A DNA stretch of 36,579 bases from Chromera velia (Eukaryota; Sar; Chromeraceae), in the NCBI GenBank assembly GCA_018398765.1, contig JAHBMJ010000950.1:1-36579 (forward strand). The letters run 5' to 3'. The position numbers were made by a program, and so were the translations under genes. The notes beneath the pieces are model-generated. The model was not told the DNA's origin, did not search any database, and saw nothing but the letters and a program-made list of their open reading frames with translations. Positions 10,701 through 21,942 of the stretch are shown one piece after another (position 1 is the stretch's first letter; every line of letters begins with the position of its first letter).

Positions 10701-10797
10701 CGCCTTCTGCCCTTCTTCTGCCCGCGAATTTGCAGCTATCAAAAGTAATTTCCAGTTGTACCTCGACCTGAATGATCAATTTGAAACACCACCTTGA
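7725..10797 (+). CDS. Secreted CPW-WPC domain protein, 16 exons, 577 aa
   Basis: Exons: 7725-7937, 8016-8085, 8173-8379, 8498-8649, 8732-8752, 8840-8871, 8954-9062, 9143-9200, 9291-9392, 9476-9602, 9703-9803, 9900-9946, 10028-10054, 10144-10234, 10329-10411, 10504-10797. All junctions are GT-AG and one frame results. It starts with a signal peptide (MNSTILISVLLGVLLAKA), then a charged linker. Five CPW-WPC modules follow at about residues 172-233, 234-302, 303-366, 367-431 and 432-495. Each runs from a Cys-x-x-DYS-x-x-CP-x-x-W-like start through a C-x-AP-x-x-Y-x-G-P-C-like middle to a final WPC or YPC; examples are CPLGWMLL, APEYYSGPC and VRWPC. A sixth module (496-577) has lost most cysteines. 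The family is known from ookinete surface proteins of Plasmodium. Here a surface or secreted role is inferred. The last exon end is the least certain part. Confidence 0.92.
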
Positions 10798-12732
10798 CAC
10801 ATTACCAGCCGTCAACCGGATCGCTTGGCGGGTCTCACTCGACCTCCAACGACACTGCGTCACTACTCCTTCACGAAGAGACTCGGAAGAATTGCTTACC
10901 AATCGACTTCTATGCGGATCCTTTCCCTACCTGAATGCAGTCCTCCAAGTTCTCCACAGCATGGGCATCAGCAACGATCGCATTGATGTGGAAGGACACG
11001 ATCTTCATGTCCCAGGGATGCAGGAGGATGGCCCGGTCCACCCTTCCAGACTTCAAGTCGTCGCAGGAAATGTCGGCAGTACTGCGGAAAGCTGAGTTGA
11101 TCGATTGTCTTACAGAGTAAAGCGCTAACTTTGTGATGGAAATTGATCAAAGACTCCAACACGGGCATGAATGCTAACTTATCTTATCTCATTTCTAAAA
11201 CTTGAACGTGGAAAAAATCGATCCCTCTAAAGGCATTAAAGCTGCATAACTTTGTTGCTCTTGCTTTATTAAACCCAAAAAAGAAAAAATAATGAGTTTT
11301 AATTTTTGTGAAGTTTTTATCAAAAAATTTTAACTTTACCCACTTAAGTTTTTTTTATTTTCACATTTTATAAATATATATATGTTTACATATTGAAACA
11401 TAATTTTATAGGTCTTTGTTTAATTTCTTTTTTATGATAATGATTTTTATTGTTGCGTTGTATGTATATCGTTTTTCTGATAGTTTTGAATGTTTTATTA
11501 ATGAACTGATCCCTTATGCCCAGTTGCCGGCCCGCCTTCTCAGGAGCCTGTACTATAGCCACGCCTTTTACTGTATGTATAACTAATGACATGGCATCTG
11601 TTTTAACCGTCACCCATGTTTTTTTTGCTTTTCAGATGTATGCTGATGCTTCTGTCAGCACCACCATCTGCAAACGTGCGTTCACTGTTTCTACTATTTT
11701 ACTTCGTGTGGCCCCATTCTTTTCCGCCAACCTGGGACTACCTGACACTATTGATCATAAGCTTTAAAGAAAGGGTATGCAATGCTCTGCAATACAAAAA
11801 ACGTTTCTTCAACATATAATGATAAATAATGATAAAAAAGATACATAGCAAAACGGCTAATGGGGCGGTATCCTGAATTTGGACCTGAAACGTTAAATTG
11901 TGGCGTGCTCCAGGCTACTCCAGGCATGCAATCCGCGCGCGCAAGTGCGCGCGAACTCATTTTTAATTTTTCGAAACTCTATATATATACATCGACAAAC
12001 GCATGCATGCATGCATTGTAAATGTCCTACGTACACTCTTCTGCGTAGCGTATGTCGATACTGTCATCACATTGAGGGTTGACCTGCATATCTGTTTATC
12101 CGGAGCTCCATCCAGATTCTCTCAGCACTCAACGCGCTTGAAGACCTCTGTGCTTGCCTCCCCTGCTAGGATGGTTTAGAACAACACTTGACCCTGACAG
12201 TGTCGCTGGCACACGCTGTCGCTACAGAGCTGTCGGCATCGACATGCATCGACATAGACACAAAGTCTCTGCAACAGTGCCGCCTGGTGTGTGAAATACA
12301 GTACACCGTCCATCGGAGAACCACTGAAAACTATCGAGAATTAAAGGCAGGTATATATATGGAGTCCGACATGTATATTTGAAAAATTTGCGTTCCATGC
12401 ATACTGTTGCACCTGGTACTTGTGCCTTTTTGAGAGCCTTTCTGAATCAGTAATCCTGTGTGCTTACCACAAATAGGTGATAGTTCAAAAGGAAGGGAAA
12501 GCTGTATTGCCTCGAAAGCTGAAATGCAAAAGAGCAACACTTCTCAATCGGGGTGACAAAGGTGTTTTGTGACTTGAGACAATACAAAAGGAAGCAGGCT
12601 GCCTCTGATGAACAGAATGGAAATGGAAACCGGTGTGGGTACCTGACTATCCGATTTTGTTCCCCGCGACGCACTTCTTTCCCCTTTCTGCATGACAATT
12701 CCCCCTTTCTGCATCTTGGCTCTTCCGCGCAT
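10798..12732. other. Gene-free stretch with AT-rich core
   Basis: 11200-11420 is very AT-rich with poly-A/T runs and is probably the 3' flank of the CPW-WPC gene. Short open frames at 10935-11120 and 11516-11767 lack recognisable motifs. GCATGCATGC runs occur near 12000. No gene is supported. Confidence 0.5.
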
Positions 12733-13510
12733 TCAGAGCCTTTGCGTCGCTTTCTCTAGGTACCCTTTCCATCCCAAATTGACACCAGAAAAAAAAAGAT
12801 TCATGAAAGACATTTGATAACTCAAAAGTACCTGCCAGGCGCTCGACTTCATGTTTCAACTTTGTGCGCCTCTGCAACATCTGCTGGTGCAGACCGAGAG
12901 AGAAGATGGACAGAAAGAGACGTGCTCCTGTGGAGAGGGGCGACACTGTCAGGATCTGCGATGTCACCGCGACAATGAAGTCGAAACAGCAAGGGCTGAG
13001 TCGAGTAGACAAACGCGCAAAGAAACAGTCAGTCTTCATCACTTATTCTTCGCAAATACTTCCTGTGAATACTCCTCGTTGTCCAGTTTTGAAATCACCG
13101 GTCCTTCTAAAGAGGCTCATTTCGGCTCATTTGGGAAATGCAACCCCAGAATGCACGCAAAGAGAGAGGTGAAGCAACTTCATGGGTGCTGTGTGATTCT
13201 ATACCCGAGAGAAAGCAAACCTCTGTGATCTTTCCTCTGTTTGTGTTTAAAGGGTCCAGTGTGAACTTCCTAAATTCAAAATCATTCACATCTGCGATTT
13301 CAAGAGAACTGCCAGGCTTTGAGCCCTTTTGCCGATCTCCAAGAAAAAAGTGACGATACCCATGATGACAGGAATCATGGGGAAAGAAAGATAGACTGAT
13401 ATTCGCCACGTGAAGTCCACGTCTGGTCGTTTTTCTTGACCACGGCCTCTCTTGCATCCCCCCCCCTCCCTTCCTGGACATCCATCCGGTGGTCTGGAAA
13501 GCTCATACAT
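12733..13510 (-). CDS. Tentative small membrane protein, 3 exons, 115 aa
   Basis: Proposed exons on the minus strand: 13510-13310, 12955-12832, 12755-12733. Two GT-AG introns (phases 0 and 1) give one frame from ATG (MYELSRPPDG) to TGA. After a basic, Gly-rich N-terminus comes a hydrophobic segment, ISVYLSFPMIPVIMGIVTFF (about residues 36-55). A second moderately hydrophobic segment follows (SPLSTGARLFLSIFSLGLH), then a helical, charged C-terminus (QMLQRRTKLKHEVERLAEKA). I do not recognise the family. The consistent phases support the model, but the donor GTTCTC and acceptor CTAG are weak, and exons could be missing. It would be divergent from the OTU gene. Confidence 0.35.
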
Positions 13511-14050
13511 TTCCGCTTTTTGTCTGCTCGTTGACTCGTGCAATCACGCCTTAAGCGATGCGACGCTAAAACAGAACGCAGATGGGTTTTCTGTTTGTCT
13601 GTTTGTTCTTCTCCTTCTGTCTGCTAGAGTGCACTCAGGGACTCGACATGATACAAAAAACATAGTAATTGTGTCATACAGAGTGTGGCTCAATTCTTCT
13701 CGTTCCCTGACCTGTCCTCTTGATCATGCACAGGCGGACCCAAACAGCTTTCAGAAATTGAACCTCCCATCTGCTTATTGTTTCTTGGACGTTCAGCGAG
13801 ACAGACAGAAAGACAGACAGACATCGAGCTGGATTTGTGAGCCTTTCCTCCATCAGCTTGGATCCGTGTGAGGGGTGTGCGGGTCAATCCTTTGAGTGAT
13901 TGAATGAAACCCGTTCAATTGTGGGGGGATGAGTGGATGCAATGACGCTGTGGTGACGGACAATGATTGCTGTATGTACGTGTGCACATACACGCGTGTA
14001 TGTGTATGTCGGCTGCATGCGTGACCTTGTCTTCGGGTTCGGCTCTCTGA

Positions 14051-15689
14051 ATGAATAACTTCAAATCGATTGCAGCTCTCCTTATCTGCGTCATTCTCGT
14101 AGCGTCAATTCAGTGATTCTCAAGTCAATCGACTGTTGTGCATTGCTTCTGTTGCTCTGTCTGGTCCTCGTTTCGATGCAGGCAGAAGGCAAATGAGACC
14201 GTCCCAGGTAACAAAACTGACGGCCAAGAGCTTCCACGCCCCCCCCCCGGTGTCTCTCCTTTCGGTGCTTCGTCCTCAGTCAGCCCCGCGTCTTCTTCTG
14301 AAACAAGGCAAACAGGTACGTGGGGTGGTGATGGATGGATATAAATTTCATGTCAAAATTTCCAACTGTGCATTCGCGCGCGCATACGTACGGATTGTTG
14401 AGACACGACTCGAGGAGACAATCGTTCAACTTGCAAGACGCCCAGCTACACCTTCAGTCAGGCTGGAGGATAAAACAAATAGCTCAAAGTCATACTTCGT
14501 TTCCACTAGTGTGCCTATTGCATGATTTGTTGCAAAGTGGCCACGACTTTGCTTCGCTTCTGACCTGACTTCGGCTTTTGCCCGGCTGCTTCTTGTCTTC
14601 GTTCAAAAAGTTGTGATCTTTCTTCGTTTCGAACCTCCATCTCCCTAGCTGCTTGCGTGTATGAATATGCAGAGACGGACGCAGAGGGAGAGGCCCAATT
14701 CTATCTCGTTGACTGGGAAGAGGGAGACGAAAACTGTCTGCCTCGTGCAATCTCTCGAATTCTCCACATCCCCTACACAGAGGTGCGGGAGTTGATATGT
14801 TCGATCCTGGAGTCGACGCCGTGGGATGACTTGGGAGTCCCCGGAATCGAGTGGGACGATCTCTCTCTCATTCTCTCTCGCCCGGATGCAGCTTGAATTA
14901 GCAGACAACATTACCGTCAGTCAGTCCCTATCTCCCCAGCTTCCTTTTCCCTCAATCCTTTGATTTTCTTCAGTCTCCTCTCTTCGTTCCTCTCCCGTTG
15001 CGGGCCTTGCCCGGTCTCCTCCTTATTTCTTTTCTTCAGAATTGCTTTCCTTCCCTTTCTTTCCCTCCCTGTGCTTCGTTCCCGCCCTCCCCCCCCCCGT
15101 TTCACATTGTTTTCTCATTCCGTCTCTGCGCTTGCATTCCATTCTTCCGTGCATGCTCTGAGTCAGTGTGAGTTCGATCAATCATTCTGAATACACGCAG
15201 GTAGGCTCGCCGGAAGAATGCATAGCCTACATGAGCAAGGACGGAAAGTACGGGGGTGAGGTCGAGTTGAGGGCGCTGGTTTATCATTTCGAAGTGCGAA
15301 TCGAGATCTGGGATCTCAACTCGGACGGTGTCCTCAGGCCTACCTTCATAAAGCCGTCACGCGAAGATCGAGACACAGAGGAAACGACATGGAGGCTGTT
15401 ACGCAGGGGACAGCACTACGACCACCTCACAGTTTGCGGCAAGGGTTCTGCAGCAAAGCCTGCAGATGCTTCCCGTTCGCTTGTACGCACTGGGCAGGAA
15501 ATGCGTCCTGTGATTGAGGGGATTTTCGATCAAGAGGATGTTCCTGAAGAGGGGCATGATGGGCGTCAAGAAGAAGGCATGAAGGGGCAGATAGCCGAAG
15601 ATTCTCAAGAGCCTCAGAAGAAGAGTGCGCCGGCCAAGAGGGCACAAAGTGTATCCAAATCGAATCTGAAAGGACAAAAAAGAAATTGA
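14051..15689 (+). CDS. OTU-family cysteine protease (deubiquitinase) with signal peptide, 5 exons, 290 aa
   Basis: Exons: 14051-14112, 14182-14315, 14673-14836, 14892-14915, 15201-15689, in one frame. The start gives a hydrophobic leader (MNNFKSIAALLICVILVA), which suggests entry to the secretory pathway. A Pro/Ser/Thr-rich linker follows to about residue 65. The OTU core has the nucleophile motif GDENCLPRAIS (Cys87, Asp84), the central block KDGKYGGEVELRALVYHFEV and the C-terminal QHYDHLTV with the catalytic His at about 200. These three blocks define OTU proteases, which cut ubiquitin from proteins. The last 80 residues are charged and low in complexity. The 24-base exon 4 (LELADNIT) is needed to join the frames; it is preceded by a good pyrimidine tract and followed by GTCAGTCAGT. 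The donor of exon 3 (GTCCCC) is weak. A secreted, ER or plastid-periphery site is possible. Confidence 0.85.
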
Positions 15690-15884
15690 ATTTTGAATCA
15701 GGTCCCTCCAAAGAAAAAAATAGTCCCAAAGTCCATACAGATGGTTGAGCCAAAGTCAAAGGCTTCAAAAGTCTGAAAAATCCCCGCAAAGCCCAAAGCA
15801 AAGGCAAAGGCACAAAATGGAAGATCGATTTTCTCTATGCTGCGTTCGTTCTTCACTCGTCGCTAGGTCTGCCGTCTGCAGGCT

Positions 15885-16073
15885 TGGGCAAAGAAATGTC
15901 GCGCCAACTATCCGTAAGTCAATTGCACGCAAGGCCGAGCTTTGAGACATGGGTCGTGCACTGTCTTGGAATCAGTTCTTCCCTTCTTACTTCAGCTGTC
16001 TTCCCAAAACGTGCGAGACCGATTACCTCAAGCTCTGTCCCGCGGGGTGGACCAGATTGGCAAACGGGCTCTA
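15885..16073 (+). pseudogene. Recent partial duplicate of CPW-WPC exons 6-7
   Basis: The segment matches 8840-9030 of the intact gene at roughly 93 percent by eye, across exon 6, the intron and most of exon 7. It encodes AWAKKCRANYPC and CETDYLKLCPAGWTRL, with intact splice signals (GTAAGT and TTCAG). The similarity stops abruptly after AACGGGCTCT. There is no start codon, signal peptide or further module, so it is a dispersed gene fragment. The intron is as well conserved as the exons, which implies a recent DNA-level copy. Confidence 0.92.
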
Positions 16074-16089
16074 TTGCGGCAGTAGTATT

Positions 16090-17096
16090 GGCAGATCGAT
16101 AACTTTCTATTTATACATAGCCTTATACATCGCTCTGTTGTTTTATAATAACTTTTATTTTCTATAGTACATTATTATATCATTTAAGAGTTACCATTGG
16201 GGGTTCGGCTCAAAAATTCGTTATTAGAAAAATTGTAACTTTGTACCAGTTATTGGAGGCCTCCAAACTCTTAGTACTGGACTTTTGTAACCATAAAATC
16301 AGTCTGTTCTAAGATGATTTCATGTACGTATAAGAGTGATTTTAAAAAATATATAACCCTAGGTATATAACCTAAACTTTTTATATCTAAAAATATATTT
16401 TTCCATTAATTACCAAACATAAGTTCCAGGTAGCCTGAGGATCCCGACATATCACTGTCATTTTCACAGTCTTACACGAATAGACACTGCATGATCTCTA
16501 TTGCAATCCCTCTACAACCCCCCTCCAGTTACTAAATTAATTGCGTAGCTCTTAAATGATATATGCCAGTGTATTCTATAAATAAAATCTGCCAAACTAA
16601 AAAAATAATAGTCTACGAGCGCTTTAGCAATCCTTTTTTTTGAATGACTCCAAATTAACGAATTTTCTTTTTTTCGATGTCAGATCTAGTATCAGATGTC
16701 ATCATGACGATAAATAAGGTTAAGTCCTATGCACAATATACAATGTGTCAAGCAAGTCAGAAAATTGATGAGAAATATCCAATGAATCATTGGCAATGAT
16801 CTTTGCCTATGCCTGCCCCTCCAAGGCTGTCCAAGCAACCCATCCGACTCGATCCCACTGATTGAGCCCCGATCATACCACACGAAGAAACCTTTGAGTT
16901 TGTTTCCTACGGTGGTCAACAAAGAAACAGAACAGCAATGAAAATGGGTCTGCTCCTGTAAATGCCCCCCGCTTCGAGCTTGACGACGACAGTATAAGCC
17001 CGCAATCCTCCAAAAACCCCGCCCTGCACAGGAACTACTTCGTTCTCTCTCACATTCGAGTGCCCTTAACGGACACACCCCGCCCACCTGACTCCG
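16090..17096. other. AT-rich spacer and 3' flank of UFD1
   Basis: 16090-16690 is AT-rich with no coding signal. 16690-17096 lies just beyond the UFD1 stop codon and probably includes its 3' untranslated region. No gene was recognised. Confidence 0.45.
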
Positions 17097-20000
17097 TCAC
17101 CTTCCTGCCCCCGCACCCCCACCACCGAAGCGGCGCTCTGCTGCTGCCGCCGCGCGTGCCCTCGCTTCAGCACGCGCAGCTGCTGCTGCCCCTCCCCCCT
17201 GCCCTGCACCTGCACTCTGCTGTGCTCCTGCCTGTTGATTCGGAATCGCACGCGCCTGCCCTGTTCCCAATACACCAGGCACGCGCCCTTCCAGCGCCAT
17301 GGCATCGTAGTCTGTGTCGGAGGTCTGCAAAGAAGAGAAAGGAAGAAGAAATCGATTCAGGCAAGGTGAGTCATACAAATACTCTCTCTCTCTTTGTCTC
17401 CGTTCGTAGCATCTACAGTCTTTGAAGAGTCTACAGGATCAGATGGCTTCCCGTCTCGCACGGGACCAGAAGAGAAACAACAACGTTGTCCCTGACAACC
17501 CACCCACGAAAACCCCCGTTACGAGGGGGGAACTTGATCATGCGGCAACTCTTCGTTGTAAAGGACAGAGGAGAAATCCTTTCAATTTTCTTTCAAAGCG
17601 ACGGTCCAAAGGCAAGAAAGTAAAAATGTAAACTCCGAGCTTTGGAAAGGTTCCACACGTCTCTGGCGCACTCGAGAGCTTCTCTGTTTTTTTCCCTAGC
17701 TATATTGTGCGTACTTCCTTCCCCTGCTAACTGACTGACTGACCCTGACTCCTCCTGGCAGTCTAAGCCTAGAGTTCCACGGTTCGTCTCCGAGTTCTTC
17801 CTCTTCCGTCAGCTTCACCTTCTCTCCTGCAGGTTTCTTCTCGTGGTCAAGCGGCGAAGCGGGCACAGGCGGTTTCGGATTCCTCACCGGCTTCCCATCC
17901 AACCGCTGCCCCGACCCAGTGAACACTAGCGCCTGGGCCTTCGCGGGCGGCTCCTCAGTCTCTGTACCCCCCCCGGACCCCGCAGCTGCCGCAGCCGCAG
18001 CTGCACCAGACGAGGAGCTGCCAGCACCACTTGCAGCAGCTGCTGCGGCAGCGGCGGCGGCGGCAGGGTGTGCGGGTCTCTCGGGTTCGACCTGCGTGCA
18101 CACAGCGAATACCCCAGCAGTATCCATCGTGAGTCCGAGTTTCTTCCAACAGCTTCCAACTGTGTTCCTACCGATCGTTGCAACGTCTAGTTGGCATACT
18201 GTCAGCCATTTCTACACTGAGGCCAGACTTGCGTGCAGCGTCTAGAATGGCTATGCAACTGCCTGCCTCATCGATGCACGGAGAGATGGAGAGATGCATG
18301 GAAACAGGGCGGACACGAATGGGTATCCTGCCGGGCCCCTGATCATCAGATGAAATGAACCAGAGGCAGAAAAGAAAAGGACGGTGGACAGCAATTGCCG
18401 CTATTTAAACTCACAACCACATGGATTTATGGGTAGACGAGCAAGCATGCGTATCATTCTCTTCCACCCGACTGACGCACGCACGCGCGCACCTACTGAC
18501 TGACATAATCTTTGGGAGGGGCAAAGTCGACCTGCACATCTGTCTCGATGATGCACACTGCGCGGGCGGGTTTCGCCTCCTGCAAGATGGAAGAGGCAGA
18601 AAGGAAAATGGAGCAGCAGGCAGAAGTGAGAAACTTTGTAAGGCGTTTCATGTGGTCGAATCGGGATGCCTTTGGTAAAATGTAATAAAAGAAAAGAATG
18701 AGGGTCGACAGGCTCTCTGAAGTTGTTTCCATTTCGGGAAGCCCCTCAACTGCAATCCCTTACCTTTTTTCCTCCTTGGTCTCTCGCTCGATCGAGTTTT
18801 CTTCCTTCCTTCCTTCCTTCCTTCCTTCCGTCAGCCGAAAAGGAAAACTCAAAGTTTAGCGCGGCAGCAAAAAGGACAGCAAATAGACAGATTCACAGTT
18901 TGACAAGCAACTGACCACAATCTCAATCTCATACGATTTCAAACCGTGTTGGATCACAATTTCGTCCCCTACTTGCAGAGTGGCGAAGTTACGAAGACAC
19001 TGTTCCAGTCTGTAAAGACATGACAGACACAGCAAGCCCAGGAAAGGAAAAGAAAGAAAAGGACAAGCGAGGAAGCGAAATGAGCGAGGAGTCAACTGAG
19101 AGGACACACATTCATTTCATTCGCTTCCTTCTCAACTCTTTCTCCCAGTTACTGACGAACACATGCTCTGTCTCACACACATTCACACACACAGACACAG
19201 ACACAGACACAGACACACACACACAGAGAGACGCATCGCTGAGGCTGCGCAAGTAGAGCAGTTTTCTTCCTCAGAAAAAAAGGTCCTCTGACAAATGTTA
19301 GTTGCCTTTCTTCCGGGATACACTCAGGCAGGCAGGCAGGCAGGCAGGCAGACAGACAGACAGGCAAGCACACTAACTGATGGACTGACTAACTGACACT
19401 GCTCTGGGGTTGGAGATGTCCAGGAACTCTTTCTTCACTGGCTGAAGCTTCACGTAGGTGCCTTTCGGAAGCGTAGTGTTCCTGATTCGAACGATGTCGC
19501 CCTCCTTCAGCAATAAGTGTTGCATCAGCTGCATGCATAAGACACACCACTCATTCGTTCATTTCTTATTTCATTCACTCTTCGACTTAACTTGGCGGTA
19601 CAAACACATGCAGACAGACAGACATACAGACACCCACATGGGTGGAAAAACACAACAGGCAGAACCCCAAGAACAGAAATGACGGAGGTGGCCAAAGATA
19701 ACCAAACCGCACACAACCACACAAAGACAATCAAAAACATGCACAGCAGGTTCCTGTCCACCCCTTCGCATAAACACGACCACAGTTACACGCAAACGCA
19801 GGCAGAGCATGTAGGAGCCCATGCGAGACAAACAGACGAATGCGAGGGTGTGGAGCGGACATGCACTCCATGCAGCCTTTGACGAATGACCGAATGTATT
19901 TTTCACTTTCAACAATGCGCCAAAAAAAAGGAAACCGCGAGCACGAAGTACAAACACATCCCGCATAATTCCACTTCAAAGACATGCACTGACTAACTCA

Positions 20001-21197
20001 CTCACTCACTCACTGACCCAGTACGGCATGTTGCAAGTCCCCTCCTCTGCTATGAATTCCATCACACCGCTATGAGTGGTCCTGCCCTGCAAAATCAACA
20101 CACTCCAGTACAGTGAAGTCCCTTCCGGACAACATGTTCGTTCATGAGTCAGACTGCATGACTGCGGATACTCCTTACAGGAAGACGGCGGGTTCACTAG
20201 GGTCGCCCTCATCGCTCCATTTACTCACATATTCACAAGCGAGTAGAGCAGAGAGATAGACACCCATTTTCTTGAAACAACAAAAAGCGGAAGAGGAAAA
20301 AGATGCACAAAAGAGAGAAAGTGTCCAGCTCATCTGCTCTGCTTCTTCTCCTTTTTGCCATTCTTTTGTCCAAATGTGACGCAAAAAACGGACAGCAGGA
20401 AGCGAGACAAAGACGGAAAAGATATCGAAAGTTTCGGAATAAAAAGAGAAAGGACCAGCCCGGCGACCTGAAGGGATCAGAGTGTCTATTGTTCCTTGAT
20501 TTTCTCCTGCTTCTTCGCTTCTATTTTCCTCCGTGGTTTTCTTTTGTCATCTGTTTCTCCCTCTTTCACTTCCTTCCTTTCGTCGTTCCATGCCGCCATT
20601 CTACTTTCAGCGCTCAGAGGCAAACTTTGCACCACTCACTACTCACTCACGTGCTGCTGGTTTTGGATTTCGAACATCATCGGCCAAGTGATGTTCAGTC
20701 GAGCTGCACGCACGAGGGAGCACGCAGGGAGGGAGGCAGGGAGGGAGGCCAGTGATGATCATTTCCTCTGAGCAAGCAAGGAGGGGACCGAAGGAAGGAA
20801 GAGAGAATGAATTCCCGTTCCTCCGTTCCTTTTTCTTTAGTTGATCCATTCGGCCGAGCCTGGCACTTTCCCCGCCAAAATGCAGAAACAAAACAAGGAG
20901 CAATGTCAGAGCCCCATGGAGAGACCTGGCTGATTAAAATTGACTCACGGCCATCAGAGGAAACACATGGACACAAGAGGAAAGCACAGCAGAGGGAAGA
21001 AAGTAGACGGGAGGAATGAGGTGACCGAAAGAAGAGGATAAACACCGAAGCCTCCAAAGCGGCACAGAGGAGAATGAAAGAAGACACCAGAAACGCACGC
21101 CTGCAAGCACTGCGAAAAAGAAAGAAAGGCTGAGCTCAGTATATTGCCGACTGACCGAGTTGATCCAGAGCAGAGTTAGGAAGAATAACTGCAGGCG

Positions 21198-21252
<55 letters not shown>

Positions 21253-21942
21253 GGGGAAAGAGCACGAATCCACGCGTCGAAAATCTACCGAGGAGGATGC
21301 AATCGCAACTCATGCTGTTACTTCCCATTGAAGAAAATCGCATAGCCTCACTGAGGAAGCTCGACTGAAGATAGATAGGTACAGAGAGTCAGAGAGGACC
21401 AGCAACTTGACAGAGAAAGGCAGTAAGTGTAGCACAGAGGAGATCGAACTGCTCTCCGAGAGGCACGATGATGCGACCACCCCTCTTTGCCAGTCACAAA
21501 ACCGTATACAGGGCTCGATCATTATTGTTTCCGAGGGCACGCCATGGACATTTGTTCTCGCGCCCTTGACAAAAGAGGAAAGCCTTAGACTGAGTATTCC
21601 TCCGAGAAAAACACGGCCTCACAAAAATTCTCTGAACACGCAGCCGAGAAAAGGCAGGCGACACCCTTGGCATGGGCTCCTGGCCACTTACTTTTGTTCC
21701 CCTTTTCCAATTCATCTTTGCCAAGAAAGGAGACTGGGTAGCAAGAGAGCCGTACGTCGAACCTCCCAGGCCCTCCTCCGCCTCCACCAAAAGCTGGATG
21801 ATCAGGCCCCCCCCCTCCCCCCCCTCCTCCAAACAGTCGAGGAAGGCCAAACTGCAGAGGGACGCAGCAATAAAAAACAAAAAAGGAATGATCAATCCAC
21901 AAATAAGTCAGCTACAAGATGAACACAATGACCACTCACCAT
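17097..21942 (-). CDS. UFD1: Ubiquitin fusion degradation protein 1 homologue, 10 exons, 397 aa
   Basis: Minus-strand exons: 21942-21940, 21851-21692, 21188-21156, 20703-20651, 20086-20018, 19528-19398, 19009-18916, 18579-18505, 18091-17744, 17324-17097. All are GT-AG and one frame results (1194 bases with stop). UFD1 pairs with NPL4 as the CDC48/p97 adaptor that extracts ubiquitinated proteins, including in ER-associated degradation. After a Gly-rich N-terminus the family core follows in order: CYPVSFLGKDELEKGNK, ILPNSALDQLARL, THSGVMEFIAEEG, LEQCLRNFATLQVGDEIVI, and ARAVCIIETDVQVDFAPP. A poly-Ala/Ser linker (about 215-248) precedes the p97-binding SHP box FTGSGQRL (about 263-270). A clear second SHP box is missing; the C-terminus is Ala/Gly/Arg-rich. 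The only possible start in the first exon is the ATG at its 3' end, because an in-frame stop lies upstream with no other ATG. Confidence 0.93.
18803..18829. repeat. (CTTC)n microsatellite in UFD1 intron 7
   Basis: Six or so tandem CTTC units between UFD1 exons 7 and 8. Confidence 0.9.
19181..19370. repeat. CA and CAGG microsatellites in UFD1 intron 6
   Basis: An ACACAC/ACAGAC run lies near 19181-19226. A (CAGG)n/(CAGA)n run lies near 19325-19366. Both are intronic to UFD1. Confidence 0.9.
21200..21252. repeat. (GAAA)n microsatellite in UFD1 intron 2
   Basis: About a dozen uninterrupted GAAA units on the plus strand, just upstream in transcript sense of the short third UFD1 exon. On the transcribed strand it is a TTTC pyrimidine run and could serve as the polypyrimidine tract of that exon. 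Confidence 0.95.

Noticed and set aside
13581-13650. Plus-strand [19 protein letters not shown] as a signal peptide exon
   Set aside because: It ends in a stop soon after, no joining exon with coding content was found, and the region overlaps repetitive TCTG/TTTGTC sequence.
14132-14181. Start of the OTU protein within its second exon region
   Set aside because: The frame there has no ATG. The upstream exon at 14051 provides an ATG, a signal peptide and a matching intron phase.
14892-14915. TGA shortly after the OTU cysteine block, first read as a sign of a broken OTU gene
   Set aside because: A 53-base intron followed by a 24-base exon in the correct phase removes the stop and restores the OTU alignment, so the gene can be intact.
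17422-17631. Plus-strand frame of 69 residues, basic
   Set aside because: It lies antisense within the last UFD1 intron, without splice context or a known motif.
17097-21942. UFD1 as the plastid (SELMA) version
   Set aside because: The only usable start gives a Gly-rich N-terminus with no signal or transit peptide, and an in-frame stop lies upstream. A cytosolic UFD1 fits better.
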